Assembly (NCBI RefSeq): GCF_900537115.1 | Contig: NZ_UNRG01000001.1 | Span: 683,121-747,120, forward strand | Length of the DNA stretch: 64,000 bases | Source: Arthrobacter sp. Alg241-R88 | GTDB taxonomy: Bacteria; Actinomycetota; Actinomycetes; Actinomycetales; Micrococcaceae | Direction: 5' to 3' | Part shown: one piece after another, positions 1 through 10,007 of the stretch | How the letters are laid out: the number at the start of each line of letters is the position of its first letter | How positions within the stretch are numbered: the first letter of the stretch is position 1 | The notes under the pieces: generated by a model | Databases searched by the model: none | The model's input: the letters and a program-made list of their open reading frames with translations, nothing else | What the model was told of the DNA's origin: nothing | Translations under genes and position numbers: made by a program

Positions 1-400
1 TGTCTGGTCCGCCATGGGTGTGCACCGCGAGGCTGAGTTCGCCAAGAACCACACCCCTGCCTACTCCCGCGGCGTTGCACCGGCAGAGTGGCTGTGCGTC
101 TACCCGTTTGTCCGCTCCTACGAGTGGTACATCCTGCCCGAGGCCGAGCGCGGCAAGATGCTCCGCGACCACGGCCTGCTGGGCCGGGACTTCCCGCAGG
201 TCATTTCCAATACTGTCTCCTCCTTCGCCCTCGGTGACTGGGAATGGATCCTGGGCCTGGAGGCGCCTGAGCTGGTGGACCTGGTGGACCTCATGCGCCA
301 CCTTCGCGCCACCGAAGCACGCAACCACGTCCGGGAAGAGATTCCGTTCTATACCGGTCGCCGCATCTCCGCGGAAGAAGTTGCAGAGGTGCTGGCATGA
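1..400 (+). CDS. hemQ: HemQ, coproheme decarboxylase (C-terminal part, 5' end outside window)
   Basis: The protein converts coproheme to haem b, the last step of the coproporphyrin-dependent pathway, in the cytoplasm. The reading frame is open from base 2, so the true start lies upstream. About 133 C-terminal residues of an expected 230-250 are visible. The segment VYPFVRSYEWYILP matches the conserved block of the chlorite-dismutase/HemQ fold that carries the catalytic tyrosine, preceded by MGVHREAEFAKNH. The stop codon overlaps the hemH start as ATGA, so the two are translationally coupled. Followed by hemH, hemC, hemD, hemB and hemL, which removes most doubt about the role. Confidence 0.93.
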   Translation, partial: VWSAMGVHREAEFAKNHTPAYSRGVAPAEWLCVYPFVRSYEWYILPEAERGKMLRDHGLLGRDFPQVISNTVSSFALGDWEWILGLEAPELVDLVDLMRHLRATEARNHVREEIPFYTGRRISAEEVAEVLA

Positions 401-1674
401 GCCCCCTCGAAGCGCGCGATCCCGGCAGCGTGGCGGCCATTAACCCCGTGACGGAGGCCGGCCGCATGGCCCCCAAAAATTACGACGCCGTCCTCCTCGC
501 CTCCTTTGGCGGGCCGGAAGGCCAGGAGGACGTCATTCCGTTCCTCCGCAACGTGACCCGCGGGCGCGGGATCCCGGACGAGCGGCTTGAGGAAGTTTCC
601 CACCACTACCGTGCAAACGGCGGCATCAGCCCCATCAACCAGCAGAACCGCGAGCTGAAGGCAGCGCTCGAGGCCGAGCTCGGCGCCCGGGGCATTGACC
701 TTCCCGTGCTGTGGGGCAACCGCAACTGGGCCCCGTACATCCCGCAGACCCTGCAGGACGCGTACGACGCCGGGCACCGCCGCCTGCTGATGCTCACCAC
801 GAGTGCCTACTCCTGTTACTCCAGCTGCCGCCAGTACCGCGAAGACATTGGCATGGCGCTGACTGAGACCGGCCTGGACGGCCGGCTGGAAGTGGACAAG
901 GTGCGCCAGTACTTCGACCACCCCGGCTTTGTGGAGCCCTTCATCGAGGGCACCGCCGCGGGCCTCGCGGAGGTCAGGGAAAAACTGGCAGCAGCTGGCA
1001 CACCCGACGCGCCCGTCCAGATCCTGTTTGCCACGCACTCCATCCCGACCCGTGACGCAGACGCGGCTGGCCGCTCCGAGGGCGAACCCCGCGAATTCGA
1101 AGAGGGTTCCGCGTACGTTGCCCAGCACCTGGCCACCGCGGCCGCCGTCATCCAGCGGGTGGAAGAGGAATCAGGCCTTACCGCCCCCTGGTCGCTGGTC
1201 TACCAGTCCCGTTCCGGGGCCCCGCACGTGCCGTGGCTCGAACCGGACATCAACGACGCCATTGAAGAGCTTGCGGGCCAGGGCGTCAAGGGAATCGTTA
1301 TTGTGCCCCTGGGCTTCGTGAGCGACCACATGGAAGTTGTTTGGGATCTGGACACGGAAGCCCTGGAAACCTGCGCCAACCTGGGACTCGCAGCCACCCG
1401 CGTCCCCACTCCGGGCACCCACCGCACATTCGTCAACGGCCTGGTGGACCTGATTTCCGAGCGGACCGTGGCCAACAACATCAGCGACCGCCCGGCGGTG
1501 ACCGCTCTTGGCCCCTGGTACGACGTCTGCCGCCCGGGATGCTGCGCGAACTTCCGCGGCGAGAAGCCTACGATTGCAGGCGCGGACACCACCGTGGGCA
1601 CCGGCCATGATCCTTATCCGGCGGACGCGGCGGCCAACCAGCCAGGCACGGCCGGGGGAGCGCCGCAGCAGTGA
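397..1674 (+). CDS. hemH: Coproporphyrin III ferrochelatase
   Basis: A 425-residue enzyme that inserts Fe2+ into coproporphyrin III to give coproheme, the substrate of the upstream HemQ. Catalytic residues are visible as His214 in ATHSIPTRD and Glu313 in SDHMEVVWDLD. Cysteines in SAYSCYSSCRQYRED together with Cys378, Cys382 and Cys383 in the C-terminal VCRPGCCANFRG fit the [2Fe-2S] ligand set known in actinobacterial ferrochelatases. It has an N-terminal extension of about 25 residues before PKNYDAVLLASFGGPEG, so initiation at the internal ATG 466 is possible. The ATGA overlap with hemQ favours 397. Its stop overlaps the hemC GTG. Confidence 0.95.
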   Translation: MSPLEARDPGSVAAINPVTEAGRMAPKNYDAVLLASFGGPEGQEDVIPFLRNVTRGRGIPDERLEEVSHHYRANGGISPINQQNRELKAALEAELGARGIDLPVLWGNRNWAPYIPQTLQDAYDAGHRRLLMLTTSAYSCYSSCRQYREDIGMALTETGLDGRLEVDKVRQYFDHPGFVEPFIEGTAAGLAEVREKLAAAGTPDAPVQILFATHSIPTRDADAAGRSEGEPREFEEGSAYVAQHLATAAAVIQRVEEESGLTAPWSLVYQSRSGAPHVPWLEPDINDAIEELAGQGVKGIVIVPLGFVSDHMEVVWDLDTEALETCANLGLAATRVPTPGTHRTFVNGLVDLISERTVANNISDRPAVTALGPWYDVCRPGCCANFRGEKPTIAGADTTVGTGHDPYPADAAANQPGTAGGAPQQ

Positions 1675-2669
1675 CAGTCCGCATCGGAACCCGCGCCAGC
1701 AAGCTGGCACTCACCCAGACGCGGCAAACCGCTGACCAGCTGGCCGCCGTCGGAGGTTTCCCGGTGGAGCTCGTCCACATCAGGACCGACGGCGACGTCC
1801 TCACGGGCTCGTTGTCACAAATGGGCGGCACCGGTGTCTTTGTCGCCGCGCTGCGCGATGCGCTGCTGCGCGATGAGTGCGACGTGGCCATCCATTCGCT
1901 CAAGGACCTGCCCACCGGCGCGGCAGTAGGCCTGAGCCTGGCCGCTACGCCCCGGCGGGTAGACGTCCGCGATGTCCTCTGCGCCCGGGACGGGCTCAAA
2001 CTTGCCGACCTCCCCTCCGGCGCCACTGTGGGGACCGGCTCGCCCCGCCGCGCAGCCCAACTGCGCACCGCCCGGCCCGACCTCGACATCGTGGATATCC
2101 GCGGCAACGTGGACACCCGCCTGGGCAGGGTGCCCGGACTTCCAGGAAACGCAACGGACCAGGTGGTTGCGGGCAAGTCCTGCGACCTTGATGCCGTAGT
2201 TCTCGCGGCGGCAGGCCTGGAACGCATCGGCCGGCTGGATGCCGTCAGCGAGTTCCTGGAAACGGACGTCATGCTGCCCGCTGCCGGCCAGGGATCCCTC
2301 GCCATCGAATGCCGCACTGCCGACGCGCCGCCCAGGCCGGGCTCCACAGAGGGTTCCAAGGATGTCCTTGCGCAGGCACTGGCCGCGCTGGACGATCCGG
2401 ACACCCGGCTCGCTGTCACGGCTGAGCGGGCCCTGCTGGCACGGCTCGAAGCCGGCTGCGCAGCGCCGGTGGGCGCGTACGCCTTCCGGAAGGGCAGCAT
2501 GCTCCACCTGGAAGCCGTGGTTTGTGCCGTGGACGGCACCGCTTCAGTCCGGGACAAGCGGGCAACCGACGGACTCACGGAAGTTGGGGCCACCCTGCTG
2601 GGCATCGAACTCGCCGAAGTCCTCCTCGCTGCAGGTGCCGCCGATATTGCAGACCTGCAGGCTTCCTGA
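1671..2669 (+). CDS. hemC: Hydroxymethylbilane synthase (porphobilinogen deaminase)
   Basis: Polymerises four porphobilinogens into hydroxymethylbilane. The protein has 332 residues, somewhat longer than the usual 310. It opens with VRIGTRASKLALTQT and has the substrate-binding stretch SLKDLPTG. Cys263 in EAGCAAPVGAYA is the expected attachment site of the dipyrromethane cofactor. The start is GTG at 1671, overlapping the hemH stop codon (GTGA), which implies translational coupling. Confidence 0.96.
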   Translation: MTVRIGTRASKLALTQTRQTADQLAAVGGFPVELVHIRTDGDVLTGSLSQMGGTGVFVAALRDALLRDECDVAIHSLKDLPTGAAVGLSLAATPRRVDVRDVLCARDGLKLADLPSGATVGTGSPRRAAQLRTARPDLDIVDIRGNVDTRLGRVPGLPGNATDQVVAGKSCDLDAVVLAAAGLERIGRLDAVSEFLETDVMLPAAGQGSLAIECRTADAPPRPGSTEGSKDVLAQALAALDDPDTRLAVTAERALLARLEAGCAAPVGAYAFRKGSMLHLEAVVCAVDGTASVRDKRATDGLTEVGATLLGIELAEVLLAAGAADIADLQAS

Positions 2670-2729
2670 GCCGGCCATGGGACTGCCTTCCCGCCGTGTC
2701 CAGGACCGCCCTCTTGGGGAGGGGTAGGC

Positions 2730-3635
2730 GTGGCGGACCACACCGCCAACGGAGCAACCGGGTTCGGGAGCGGGAAGCTGCTTAGGGGGGCCCGGGTACT
2801 GATCACCCGCAGCCCGGAACGCTCACTGCCCCTGGTAGCGGCACTTGAGGAGGCCGGCGCCGAAGCGCTCCTGCTGCCGCTGATCGACTTCGAACGTGCC
2901 GCGGACCAGCACTCCCTAGACGTGGCCTGCGATGCGCTCGGTGCCGGCGCGTTTGACTGGTTGATCATCAGCAGCGCCACCACGGTCCATGTGCTCACCG
3001 CCAAGGCAACCGAACGGGGCCTCACGCTGCGCCAGTGGATACCCGCCGCCACCCGGATCGCTGCGATCGGACCGGCCTGCCGGCGTCTCCTCGAAGCCGC
3101 CGGCTTGCCGGTGGATCTGATGCCCAGGGACGAGCAGTCCGCTTCGGGACTGCTCGAGGTATGGCCCGCCAATACCGGCAAAGTACTTCTTCCCCAAGCG
3201 GACATCGCGCCTGGACGACTCGCCGAAGGGCTGACGGCGGCAGGCAGCACGGTCACCGCAGTGACCGCCTACCGCACCGTCGATTATCCCGCGGCAGCGG
3301 AGCGCAGGCTGGTCTCACCGCCGGAGGATGCGGGGCCGGGGCGGGGCACGCCGTCGTACTCCCTGCTGGCACCGGAAGCAGCCGCCGCCGAAATTGCGGC
3401 CGGGCAGATCCAGGCAGTAGTCGCCGCCTCGCCCAGCGCCGTCCGGCGAATCCATGGGCTCTCGCCGCTGCACGGCTGCCGCCTGGTGGCGATCGGAAGG
3501 TCGACGGCGGAACAGGCCGCCGCCCTCGGCATGCCTGTGGCTGCAATCGCCGGCGAGCCCACGCCACAAGGGCTGGTGGCCGCCGTCGAAACGGCACTTG
3601 GAGCCGGTGGAAATTCCTGCCGGCAACCACCCTGA
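2730..3635 (+). CDS. hemD: Uroporphyrinogen-III synthase
   Basis: Closes and isomerises hydroxymethylbilane to uroporphyrinogen III. This family is poorly conserved. The call rests on the two-lobed HemD pattern (N-terminal [22 protein letters not shown], a central [14 protein letters not shown], a C-terminal [12 protein letters not shown]) and on its place between hemC and hemB. The 301-residue length is slightly above typical. The GTG start at 2730 follows a purine-rich ribosome binding site, GGGGAGGGG, in the 60-base gap after hemC. Confidence 0.9.
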   Translation: MADHTANGATGFGSGKLLRGARVLITRSPERSLPLVAALEEAGAEALLLPLIDFERAADQHSLDVACDALGAGAFDWLIISSATTVHVLTAKATERGLTLRQWIPAATRIAAIGPACRRLLEAAGLPVDLMPRDEQSASGLLEVWPANTGKVLLPQADIAPGRLAEGLTAAGSTVTAVTAYRTVDYPAAAERRLVSPPEDAGPGRGTPSYSLLAPEAAAAEIAAGQIQAVVAASPSAVRRIHGLSPLHGCRLVAIGRSTAEQAAALGMPVAAIAGEPTPQGLVAAVETALGAGGNSCRQPP

Positions 3636-3699
3636 CCTGCCGGAAAACCGCCAACCGGAACTTCCGCCCACCCCTCGAACCATTCCCAAGGACAGGACC

Positions 3700-4683
3700 A
3701 TGACTTTTCCGAGCGACCGCCCCCGCCGCCTCCGCACCACACCGGCCATGCGCCGGCTGACCGCTGAAACCCGGCTCGCGCCGGCCGAGCTGATCCTCCC
3801 GGCCTTCATCCGGGAAGGCCTCACCGAGCCGAACCCGATCACGTCGATGCCCGGAGTTGTCCAGCACACCACGGAGACTCTCAAGCGGGCCGCGGCAGAA
3901 GCTGTTGAGCTCGGCCTTGGCGGCATCATGCTGTTCGGCATCCCGGAGACCCGGGACGCCGAGGGCACCGCCTCCGTTGACCCCGACGGCGTCCTGAACA
4001 AGGCCATCCGGGATGTCCGCTCGGAGGTCGGCGACGACCTGGTGGTCATGAGCGATGTTTGCCTGGATGAGTTCACCGACCACGGGCACTGCGGCGTACT
4101 GGACGCCGAGGGTTATGTGGACAACGACCGCACCGTTGAGATCTACGCCCGGATGGCCGTGGCACAGGCCGACGCCGGTGCCCACATGCTGGGCCCGTCG
4201 GGCATGATGGACGGCCAGGTTGCCGCCATCCGCGCCGCCCTGGACCAGGCAGGGCACACGAATACCTCCGTTATTGCCTACGCGGCGAAGTACGCGTCGG
4301 CCTTCTATGGTCCGTTCCGGGAAGCCGTCGACTCCCAGCTCAAGGGGGACCGGCGCACGTACCAGATGGACGCCGGCAACCGCACCGAAGCCCTTCGCGA
4401 GGTTGAACTGGACCTCGCCGAAGGGGCAGACGTGGTGATGGTGAAGCCGGCCATGAGCTACCTGGACATCGTGGCCGACGTGGCGGCTATGAGCCCGGTC
4501 CCCGTTGCGGCCTACCAGATCTCGGGGGAGTACGCCATGATCGAGGCTGCCGCCGGGAACGGGTGGATTGACAGGCGTGCGGCCATCACCGAATCCGTGC
4601 TCGGCATCCGCCGCGCCGGCGCCCATATGGTGCTGACCTACTGGGCAGCGGAACTGGCCGGCTGGCTGAAGGAGTCCCGATGA
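3700..4683 (+). CDS. hemB: Delta-aminolevulinic acid dehydratase (porphobilinogen synthase)
   Basis: Condenses two 5-aminolevulinate molecules to porphobilinogen. The protein is 327 residues when started at ATG 3700, which follows AAGGACAGG. The frame is open further upstream but that part overlaps hemD and has no family similarity. The two active-site lysines are Lys197 in [13 protein letters not shown] and Lys249 in [11 protein letters not shown]. The metal loop reads [17 protein letters not shown]. It keeps two cysteines but has Asp where the zinc enzymes have the middle Cys, so it is intermediate between the Zn and Mg types. Its stop overlaps the next gene as ATGA. Confidence 0.96.
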   Translation: MTFPSDRPRRLRTTPAMRRLTAETRLAPAELILPAFIREGLTEPNPITSMPGVVQHTTETLKRAAAEAVELGLGGIMLFGIPETRDAEGTASVDPDGVLNKAIRDVRSEVGDDLVVMSDVCLDEFTDHGHCGVLDAEGYVDNDRTVEIYARMAVAQADAGAHMLGPSGMMDGQVAAIRAALDQAGHTNTSVIAYAAKYASAFYGPFREAVDSQLKGDRRTYQMDAGNRTEALREVELDLAEGADVVMVKPAMSYLDIVADVAAMSPVPVAAYQISGEYAMIEAAAGNGWIDRRAAITESVLGIRRAGAHMVLTYWAAELAGWLKESR

Positions 4684-5768
4684 GCGAAATCCCGCCCCTT
4701 CCCACGGCTCCGGTGGCCGCGGACCGGATCCTGATCGGGCTGAACACCTTCGGCGACGTCGGCGAGAACCCGGACGGCAGCCCGCAGCCGCATGCCCAGG
4801 TGCTGCGCCAGCTGCTCGAACAGGCTGAGCTGGCGGACGCCGTCGGACTTCACGCCTTTGGTGTTGGCGAGCACCACCGCAAGGACTACGCGGTATCCGC
4901 GCCCGAGGTTTTCCTCGCGGCCGCTGCCGCCCGCACCACCAGGATCCGCCTCGGCTCCGCGGTCACGGTCCTGAGTTCGGATGATCCCATCCGGGTTTTC
5001 CAGCGGTTCTCCACCGTTGACGCCCTCTCGAACGGCCGCGCCGAAGTGATGCTGGGCCGGGGCTCCTTTATTGAGTCCTTCCCGCTGTTCGGGCTGGACC
5101 TCGCAGACTATGAGGTCCTGTTTGAAGAGAAGCTGGAGCTGTTTGACAAGGTACGGGCGCAGAAGCCGGTGCACTGGGAAGGCCGCACCAGGCCGGCCCT
5201 TTCCGGCCTGAGCGTCTACCCGCCCCTGGAACGCCACCTGCTGCCCACCTGGATCGGTGTCGGGGGAACACCCGAGTCGGTCCTCCGCTGCGCCCAGTAC
5301 GGCTATCCCATCATCTTCGCGATTATCGGCGGGCAGCCGCGCTCGTTCCGGCCGCTGGTGGACCTGTACCGGGAAGCCATGTCCAAGTACGGCCACCCGA
5401 TGCAGCAGGTTGCCACGCATTCGCCCGGCCATGTGGCAGATACCGACGAACAGGCCCGGGAGGAACTCTTCCCGCACTGGCTGAAACTGCGGAACAAACT
5501 TGGGGCCGAGCGCGGCTGGGGACCTGCCGGAAGGGGGGAGTTCGACGCCTTGTGCGCTCCCGAGGGAGCCCTGTATGTGGGATCGCCGGAAACGGTGGCA
5601 CGGAAGATTGTCCGGCTCAAGCAGAACCTGGGCGTGGACCGCTTCGACCTCAAGTACAGCAACGGCCCCTTGCCGCACGCCGCCATGATGCGCTCCATCG
5701 AGCTCCTGGGAATGGCAGTGGCGCCCCGGGTGGCGGAACTGCTCGCATCCGAAGCACGGGCTAACTGA
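4680..5768 (+). CDS. LLM-class flavin-dependent oxidoreductase (luciferase-like)
   Basis: A 362-residue protein of the bacterial luciferase-like family, which uses reduced flavin (FMNH2 or F420H2). Recognised from [15 protein letters not shown] near the N-terminus, the block [20 protein letters not shown], the strand [20 protein letters not shown], and [19 protein letters not shown]. The substrate is not predictable. ATG 4680 overlaps the hemB stop and hemL follows 13 bases after its stop, so it is cotranscribed inside the haem operon. A tie to tetrapyrrole or oxygen chemistry is an inference from location only. Confidence 0.85.
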   Translation: MSEIPPLPTAPVAADRILIGLNTFGDVGENPDGSPQPHAQVLRQLLEQAELADAVGLHAFGVGEHHRKDYAVSAPEVFLAAAAARTTRIRLGSAVTVLSSDDPIRVFQRFSTVDALSNGRAEVMLGRGSFIESFPLFGLDLADYEVLFEEKLELFDKVRAQKPVHWEGRTRPALSGLSVYPPLERHLLPTWIGVGGTPESVLRCAQYGYPIIFAIIGGQPRSFRPLVDLYREAMSKYGHPMQQVATHSPGHVADTDEQAREELFPHWLKLRNKLGAERGWGPAGRGEFDALCAPEGALYVGSPETVARKIVRLKQNLGVDRFDLKYSNGPLPHAAMMRSIELLGMAVAPRVAELLASEARAN

Positions 5769-5781
5769 GAGAATGGGAACC

Positions 5782-7113
5782 ATGACTTCCAGCAATCCTC
5801 GCAACGAGGCACTATTCGACCGCGCCCGCCAGCTGATGCCGGGCGGAGTCAACTCTCCCGTGAGGGCCTTCGGGTCCGTGGGCGGGACTCCCCGCTTTAT
5901 GGTTTCCGCCAAAGGCCCGTATCTGACGGACGCCGATGGCAAGGAATACGTGGACCTGGTCTGCTCCTGGGGCCCGGCGTTGCTTGGCCACGCACACCCG
6001 GCCGTGCTGGAGGCCGTTCACGCTGCCGTGGACCGCGGCCTTTCCTTTGGCGCCTCCACCCCTGACGAGGCGAACCTGGCGGCGATCGTCCAGGAACGCG
6101 TGCCGGCGGTGGAGCGGCTCCGGATGGTCTCCACCGGCACCGAAGCAACCATGACGGCCGTCCGCCTGGCCCGCGGCTTCACCGGCCGGAACCTGATCAT
6201 CAAGTTCGCAGGCTGCTACCACGGGCATCTGGACAGCCTCCTCGCGTCGGCGGGTTCGGGCGTTGCCACGCTCGCCCTGCCAGGCTCGGCCGGCGTCACC
6301 GAGGCCACCACGGCCGAAACCCTGGTGCTGCCGTACAACGACCTCACCGCCGTGAAGGAAGCCTTCGCCACCCACGGACCCAACATCGCCGCCGTCATCA
6401 CTGAAGCGGCGCCGGCCAACATGGGCGTGGTAACACCGGAGGACGGCTTCAACCTTGGCCTGTCCCGCATCACCCGCGAACACGGGGCACTGCTCATCGT
6501 GGATGAGGTGCTCACCGGGTTCCGCACCGGCTACTCCGGGTACTGGGGCCTCACCGGCGGCGCGCCGGACGCCGCTGAACCGTGGACGCCGGACCTGCTC
6601 ACCTTCGGCAAGGTCATCGGCGGGGGAATGCCGACGGCGGCCCTCGGCGGACGTGCCGACATCATGGATCATCTTGCCCCCACCGGTCCGGTGTACCAGG
6701 CCGGGACGCTCTCCGGGAATCCGGTGGCGATGGCTGCGGGTGTCGCCACCCTGACGCACGCCACCCGGGACGTCTACTCCTTCATTGACGTCCGCTCGCT
6801 GGAGCTCTCCTCCGCCCTGTCCACTGCACTGGACGACGCCGGGGTGGACCACTCAATCCAGTTCGCCGGAAACCTTTTCTCGGTGGCCTTTGGCACCTCG
6901 GCCAACGGGGTGCACAACTACGCCGACGCCCAGGCGCAGGAGAGCTTCCGCTACGCGCCGTTCTTCCACTCCATGCTGGAGTCGGGCGTCTACCTGCCGC
7001 CGTCGGTCTTCGAGGCCTGGTTCCTGTCCGCCGCGCACGACGACACAGCCATGAACCGCATCTTCGACGCGCTTCCGGCTGCAGCAAAGGCGGCAGCGGC
7101 CGCACAAGGCTAG
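5782..7113 (+). CDS. hemL: Glutamate-1-semialdehyde 2,1-aminomutase
   Basis: A PLP enzyme that makes 5-aminolevulinate from glutamate-1-semialdehyde (C5 pathway). It has the family opener [19 protein letters not shown], the cofactor block [26 protein letters not shown], and Lys277 in [11 protein letters not shown] as the Schiff-base lysine. Two starts are possible. ATG 5782 has GGGA upstream and matches the family N-terminus MTSSNP; ATG 5773 would add three residues. It is the last gene of the haem operon before a strong terminator. GltX and HemA are not in the window. Confidence 0.95.
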   Translation: MTSSNPRNEALFDRARQLMPGGVNSPVRAFGSVGGTPRFMVSAKGPYLTDADGKEYVDLVCSWGPALLGHAHPAVLEAVHAAVDRGLSFGASTPDEANLAAIVQERVPAVERLRMVSTGTEATMTAVRLARGFTGRNLIIKFAGCYHGHLDSLLASAGSGVATLALPGSAGVTEATTAETLVLPYNDLTAVKEAFATHGPNIAAVITEAAPANMGVVTPEDGFNLGLSRITREHGALLIVDEVLTGFRTGYSGYWGLTGGAPDAAEPWTPDLLTFGKVIGGGMPTAALGGRADIMDHLAPTGPVYQAGTLSGNPVAMAAGVATLTHATRDVYSFIDVRSLELSSALSTALDDAGVDHSIQFAGNLFSVAFGTSANGVHNYADAQAQESFRYAPFFHSMLESGVYLPPSVFEAWFLSAAHDDTAMNRIFDALPAAAKAAAAAQG

Positions 7114-7167
7114 TTCCGCCGTCGGGCGTGTTGTCTCTCTTGAGGGACATCCCGGCAGCCTGACATC

Positions 7168-7208
7168 AAAGAAATCCCCGGCCGCATTATGCAGCCGGGG
7201 ATTTCTTT
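7168..7208. terminator. Bidirectional intrinsic terminator between hemL and the ABC operon
   Basis: A perfect 15-bp stem, AAAGAAATCCCCGGC paired with GCCGGGGATTTCTTT, around an 11-base loop. Both arms carry A/T-rich outer ends, so each strand ends in a short U-tract. It sits between the convergent hemL and amino-acid ABC genes and can serve both. Confidence 0.9.
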
Positions 7209-7226
7209 GTGTGCCTGGGCCAGGAG

Positions 7227-7964
7227 CTACAGAACGTCCGAGAGGAAGTTCTTCAGGCGGTCCGTAGCGGGGTCGCTGAAGATCTGCTGGGGAGGACCGG
7301 ATTCCACCACAACGCCGGCGTCCATAAACGTCACCGTGTCCGAGACGTTGCGGGAGAAGCCCATCTCGTGGGTCACCACCACCATGGTCATGCCGCCCTT
7401 CGCGAGGTCCGTCATGAGCGCCAGGACGCCCTTGACGAGCTCGGGATCCAGAGCGGACGTAGCCTCGTCAAAGAACATGACTTCCGGCTTCATGGCAAGT
7501 GCCCGCGCTATCGCCACGCGCTGCTGCTGGCCTCCGGAGAGGTTTGCCGGGCGGGCGTCGGCCTTGTGCTTCAGGCCCACCAGGTCCAGCTGCTCCAGGG
7601 CCTCGGCGCGGGCCTGTTCCTGCGGCAGCTTACGCAGCTTCCTCAGGGCCAGGGACACATTGTCCACCACCGTTTTGTGCGGGAACAGGTTGAACTGCTG
7701 GAACACCATGCCGATCCGCTGCCGGAGCTCGTCAGGGTTGTCCTTCAGGACCGAACGGCCATCCAGGAGGATATCGCCCTGATCGGGTTCGATCAGCCGG
7801 TTCATCACGCGCAGCAGTGTGGACTTACCGGATCCCGAAGGGCCGATGACCGAGGCAGTGGTTCCCTTCTCCACGTGCAGGTCAATGCCGCGGAGAACGT
7901 GGTTGTGCCCAAACGATAGGTGCAGGTTCTTGCCGGTCAGGGTTCCGGATGCGAATTCCGTCAT
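7227..7964 (-). CDS. Amino-acid ABC transporter ATP-binding protein
   Basis: A 245-residue GlnQ/HisP-type ATPase energising polar amino-acid uptake. Walker A is GPSGSGKST (Lys47), the Q-loop region is [15 protein letters not shown], the ABC signature is [15 protein letters not shown], and Walker B is [13 protein letters not shown]. It is the third gene of a minus-strand operon. Its ATG overlaps the last 4 bases of the permease gene. The substrate (glutamate, glutamine or another polar amino acid) cannot be fixed from sequence. Confidence 0.94.
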   Translation of the reverse strand: MTEFASGTLTGKNLHLSFGHNHVLRGIDLHVEKGTTASVIGPSGSGKSTLLRVMNRLIEPDQGDILLDGRSVLKDNPDELRQRIGMVFQQFNLFPHKTVVDNVSLALRKLRKLPQEQARAEALEQLDLVGLKHKADARPANLSGGQQQRVAIARALAMKPEVMFFDEATSALDPELVKGVLALMTDLAKGGMTMVVVTHEMGFSRNVSDTVTFMDAGVVVESGPPQQIFSDPATDRLKNFLSDVL

Positions 7965-8725
7965 GCCTGTGCCCCCTTGCCGATAGGTGCTGCCAGCTCA
8001 TCCGGTTCCTTCTTTTCCGGCTTGCCGGTACGGAGCCGGTTGTCGATGAAGTTCACGAAGTGGGTCAGCGGAACGGTCAGGATCAGATACAGCACACCTG
8101 CGGCCACCAGCGGAGAGAGGTTGCCGGTGTTGGCCATGGCGTCATTTCCGATCCGGAAGATCTCCCGGTCCGAGGCAGCCAGGCCAAGCATGAACACCAG
8201 CGAGGAATCCTTCAACAGCGAGATGAACTGGTTCACCAGTGCGGGAAGGACCCGGCGGATGCCCTGCGGCACCACCACCAGGCGCATGGAACTGCCGTAA
8301 CTGAAGCCCAGCGCCCGGGATGCCTCCAACTGGCCCTTCTCCACGCTCTGGATGCCCGATCGGAAGATTTCACCGATGTAGGCTGCCGCGATGAGCGTCA
8401 AGGCCAGGATGCCCAGGGGGTAAGGGTTCCGGGACCCGGTGATTTCCCGCGCGATGGGACTGAGCCCGATGCCGATGACCAGGATCACCAGGATGGCAGG
8501 GAGCCCACGGAAGATATCGGTGTAGATGCGCGCCACCCAGCGGGCCCCGGCGTTGCGGGAAATCCCCATCATGGCCAGCGCCAGGCCCAGCAGGGAACCC
8601 AAGACGCCGGAGGCCACAGCCAATATCAGGGTGTTGGGCAAACCAACCATAAGCAGGGCGGGAATGACTTTTGCCATTTCCTCCCAGTTGAAGAAGGTGT
8701 CAGCCAGTTGATCCAAGAGATCCAT
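7961..8725 (-). CDS. Amino-acid ABC transporter permease
   Basis: A 254-residue inner-membrane permease of the HisM/GlnP type. Several hydrophobic segments are visible, starting with [18 protein letters not shown]. The permease EAA loop appears as [19 protein letters not shown], which docks with the ATPase. One permease gene is present, so it probably acts as a homodimer. The charged C-terminal tail ends in IGKGAQA. Lies 16 bases after the binding-protein gene. Confidence 0.93.
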   Translation of the reverse strand: MDLLDQLADTFFNWEEMAKVIPALLMVGLPNTLILAVASGVLGSLLGLALAMMGISRNAGARWVARIYTDIFRGLPAILVILVIGIGLSPIAREITGSRNPYPLGILALTLIAAAYIGEIFRSGIQSVEKGQLEASRALGFSYGSSMRLVVVPQGIRRVLPALVNQFISLLKDSSLVFMLGLAASDREIFRIGNDAMANTGNLSPLVAAGVLYLILTVPLTHFVNFIDNRLRTGKPEKKEPDELAAPIGKGAQA

Positions 8726-8741
8726 GGACGTTGCGGCTCAA

Positions 8742-9677
8742 TCAGCTCTGGGGAACCGTGGCGGCCTTGCTGCCCGGCTTCCAGTCGCTCGGCATCTCGC
8801 GGTCCGGGTACCACTCCTTGGTCAGCTTGGACCAGGTTCCGTCAGCGATAACGGCGTCCAAGCCGGAATTCAGCGCGTCGATCAGCGGCTGGTTGTCCTT
8901 GGCCACCGCGTAGGCAGTGAAGTTCTGGGTGTTGACGACGGACTCGGCGATGACGGTGCCGTCGCCTTCCTTCACCTGGCCGGTGGCCTGCTGGGACGGG
9001 GCGACCCACGCGTCAACCTGGCCGTTGCGCACGTTGGCGTACACGGTGGCGTAATCCGGGAAACGGATCGGCTCAAGCTTCAAGGTGTTGGTGACATAGT
9101 CGTCCTGGACGGTGCCCTGTACGACGCCGATACGGAGGTCGCCGGTGAGGTCGGCGAAGCCCTTGACGTCACTGTCGGTCTTGGCAACGACGGCCATGAA
9201 GCCGAAGTCGTAGCCGTTGGTGAAACCGACATTCTGGCGGCGGGCGTCCGTGGTGGAGATGGAGGAGGAGCCGACGTCGAACTGTTTGGTCTGCACCTGG
9301 GAAAGGAGTGCCGAGAAGTCCGTGGCAACGAACTCGACCTCAAGGCCGAGCTTGCCGGCGATGGCGCGCAGCAGTTCGTTGTCGTAGCCGGTGAACTTGC
9401 CGGAGGGGTCAATGAAGATGTTCGGCGGAGCGTCCGAGAGGGTGCCCACCTCGAGCTTGCCTTCAGTGTTGAGGCCGAGCTTGGTCTTGTCGATCTGATC
9501 GATCGGGGTGACGTCGGCGGTGGTGTACTTGTCCAGCGTCTGCTGGTCACTGCCGGCGAGGGCATCCGTGGGCGTTCCGGTGGGCTCGGCAGATCCTGAG
9601 CCGCATGCTGCGAGGGAAACCGCGAGGGCGAGTGCCACGGGAGCGGTTGTGAGCCACTTCATCGCTTTGATTTTCAT
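8742..9677 (-). CDS. Amino-acid ABC transporter substrate-binding lipoprotein
   Basis: A 311-residue extracytoplasmic binding protein (SBP_bac_3 fold). A signal peptide runs to the lipobox SLAAC with lipidated Cys25. The family core is visible in GKFTGYDNELLRAIAGKLGLEVEFV and DFSALLSQVQTKQFDVGSSSIS, followed by GVVQGTVQDDYV. First gene of the three-gene importer operon. The ribosome binding site upstream of ATG 9677 is weak (GAAAG). Confidence 0.93.
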   Translation of the reverse strand: MKIKAMKWLTTAPVALALAVSLAACGSGSAEPTGTPTDALAGSDQQTLDKYTTADVTPIDQIDKTKLGLNTEGKLEVGTLSDAPPNIFIDPSGKFTGYDNELLRAIAGKLGLEVEFVATDFSALLSQVQTKQFDVGSSSISTTDARRQNVGFTNGYDFGFMAVVAKTDSDVKGFADLTGDLRIGVVQGTVQDDYVTNTLKLEPIRFPDYATVYANVRNGQVDAWVAPSQQATGQVKEGDGTVIAESVVNTQNFTAYAVAKDNQPLIDALNSGLDAVIADGTWSKLTKEWYPDREMPSDWKPGSKAATVPQS

Positions 9678-10007
9678 CAGGTTGTCACTTTCATTGAGTC
9701 ATAAGTCAACCGGGCCGCAAGGCTGCGCTGGTGGCGCCTGGCACCTGCCCGGTGCTGGTCAAGCAAGGCCAGGGCAGGGGTGACCGCAAAACTTTATTGT
9801 CTCACTTCGGCGTTTCCGGTCCTGATGGTGAAGAAGCGCGGATGGGACGTGACCTTTGGCGAACAAAATTCGGCCCGGGACAGTTTCGCCTGCCCAGCTG
9901 GTGCCCGGCAGGGCCGTCGCAGCGAATCCCCGCAGCCTGAAAGCAAGCTGCCTTATGAAGCGATATGACTGTGAAATATATCTCGCAGCGGCAGGCCGGC
10001 CCGAGGG
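9678..10007. other. 330-base intergenic region upstream of the amino-acid ABC operon
   Basis: No coding frame here looks real. It must hold the promoter of the minus-strand importer. I could not assign a confident -35/-10 pair. AT-rich patches occur at about 9788-9802 and 9960-9983, the latter with 5-base inverted arms GATAT/ATATC. No clear terminator for the exonuclease gene was seen. Confidence 0.5.

Noticed and set aside
349..1128. Long antisense open frame under hemH
   Set aside because: It is a GC-driven shadow with no family pattern, and hemH is certain. The same holds for the long antisense frames under adnB, hemL and mnmA.
9962..9982. GATAT...ATATC inverted arms before the exonuclease end
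   Set aside because: Five-base arms in an AT-rich patch are not significant.
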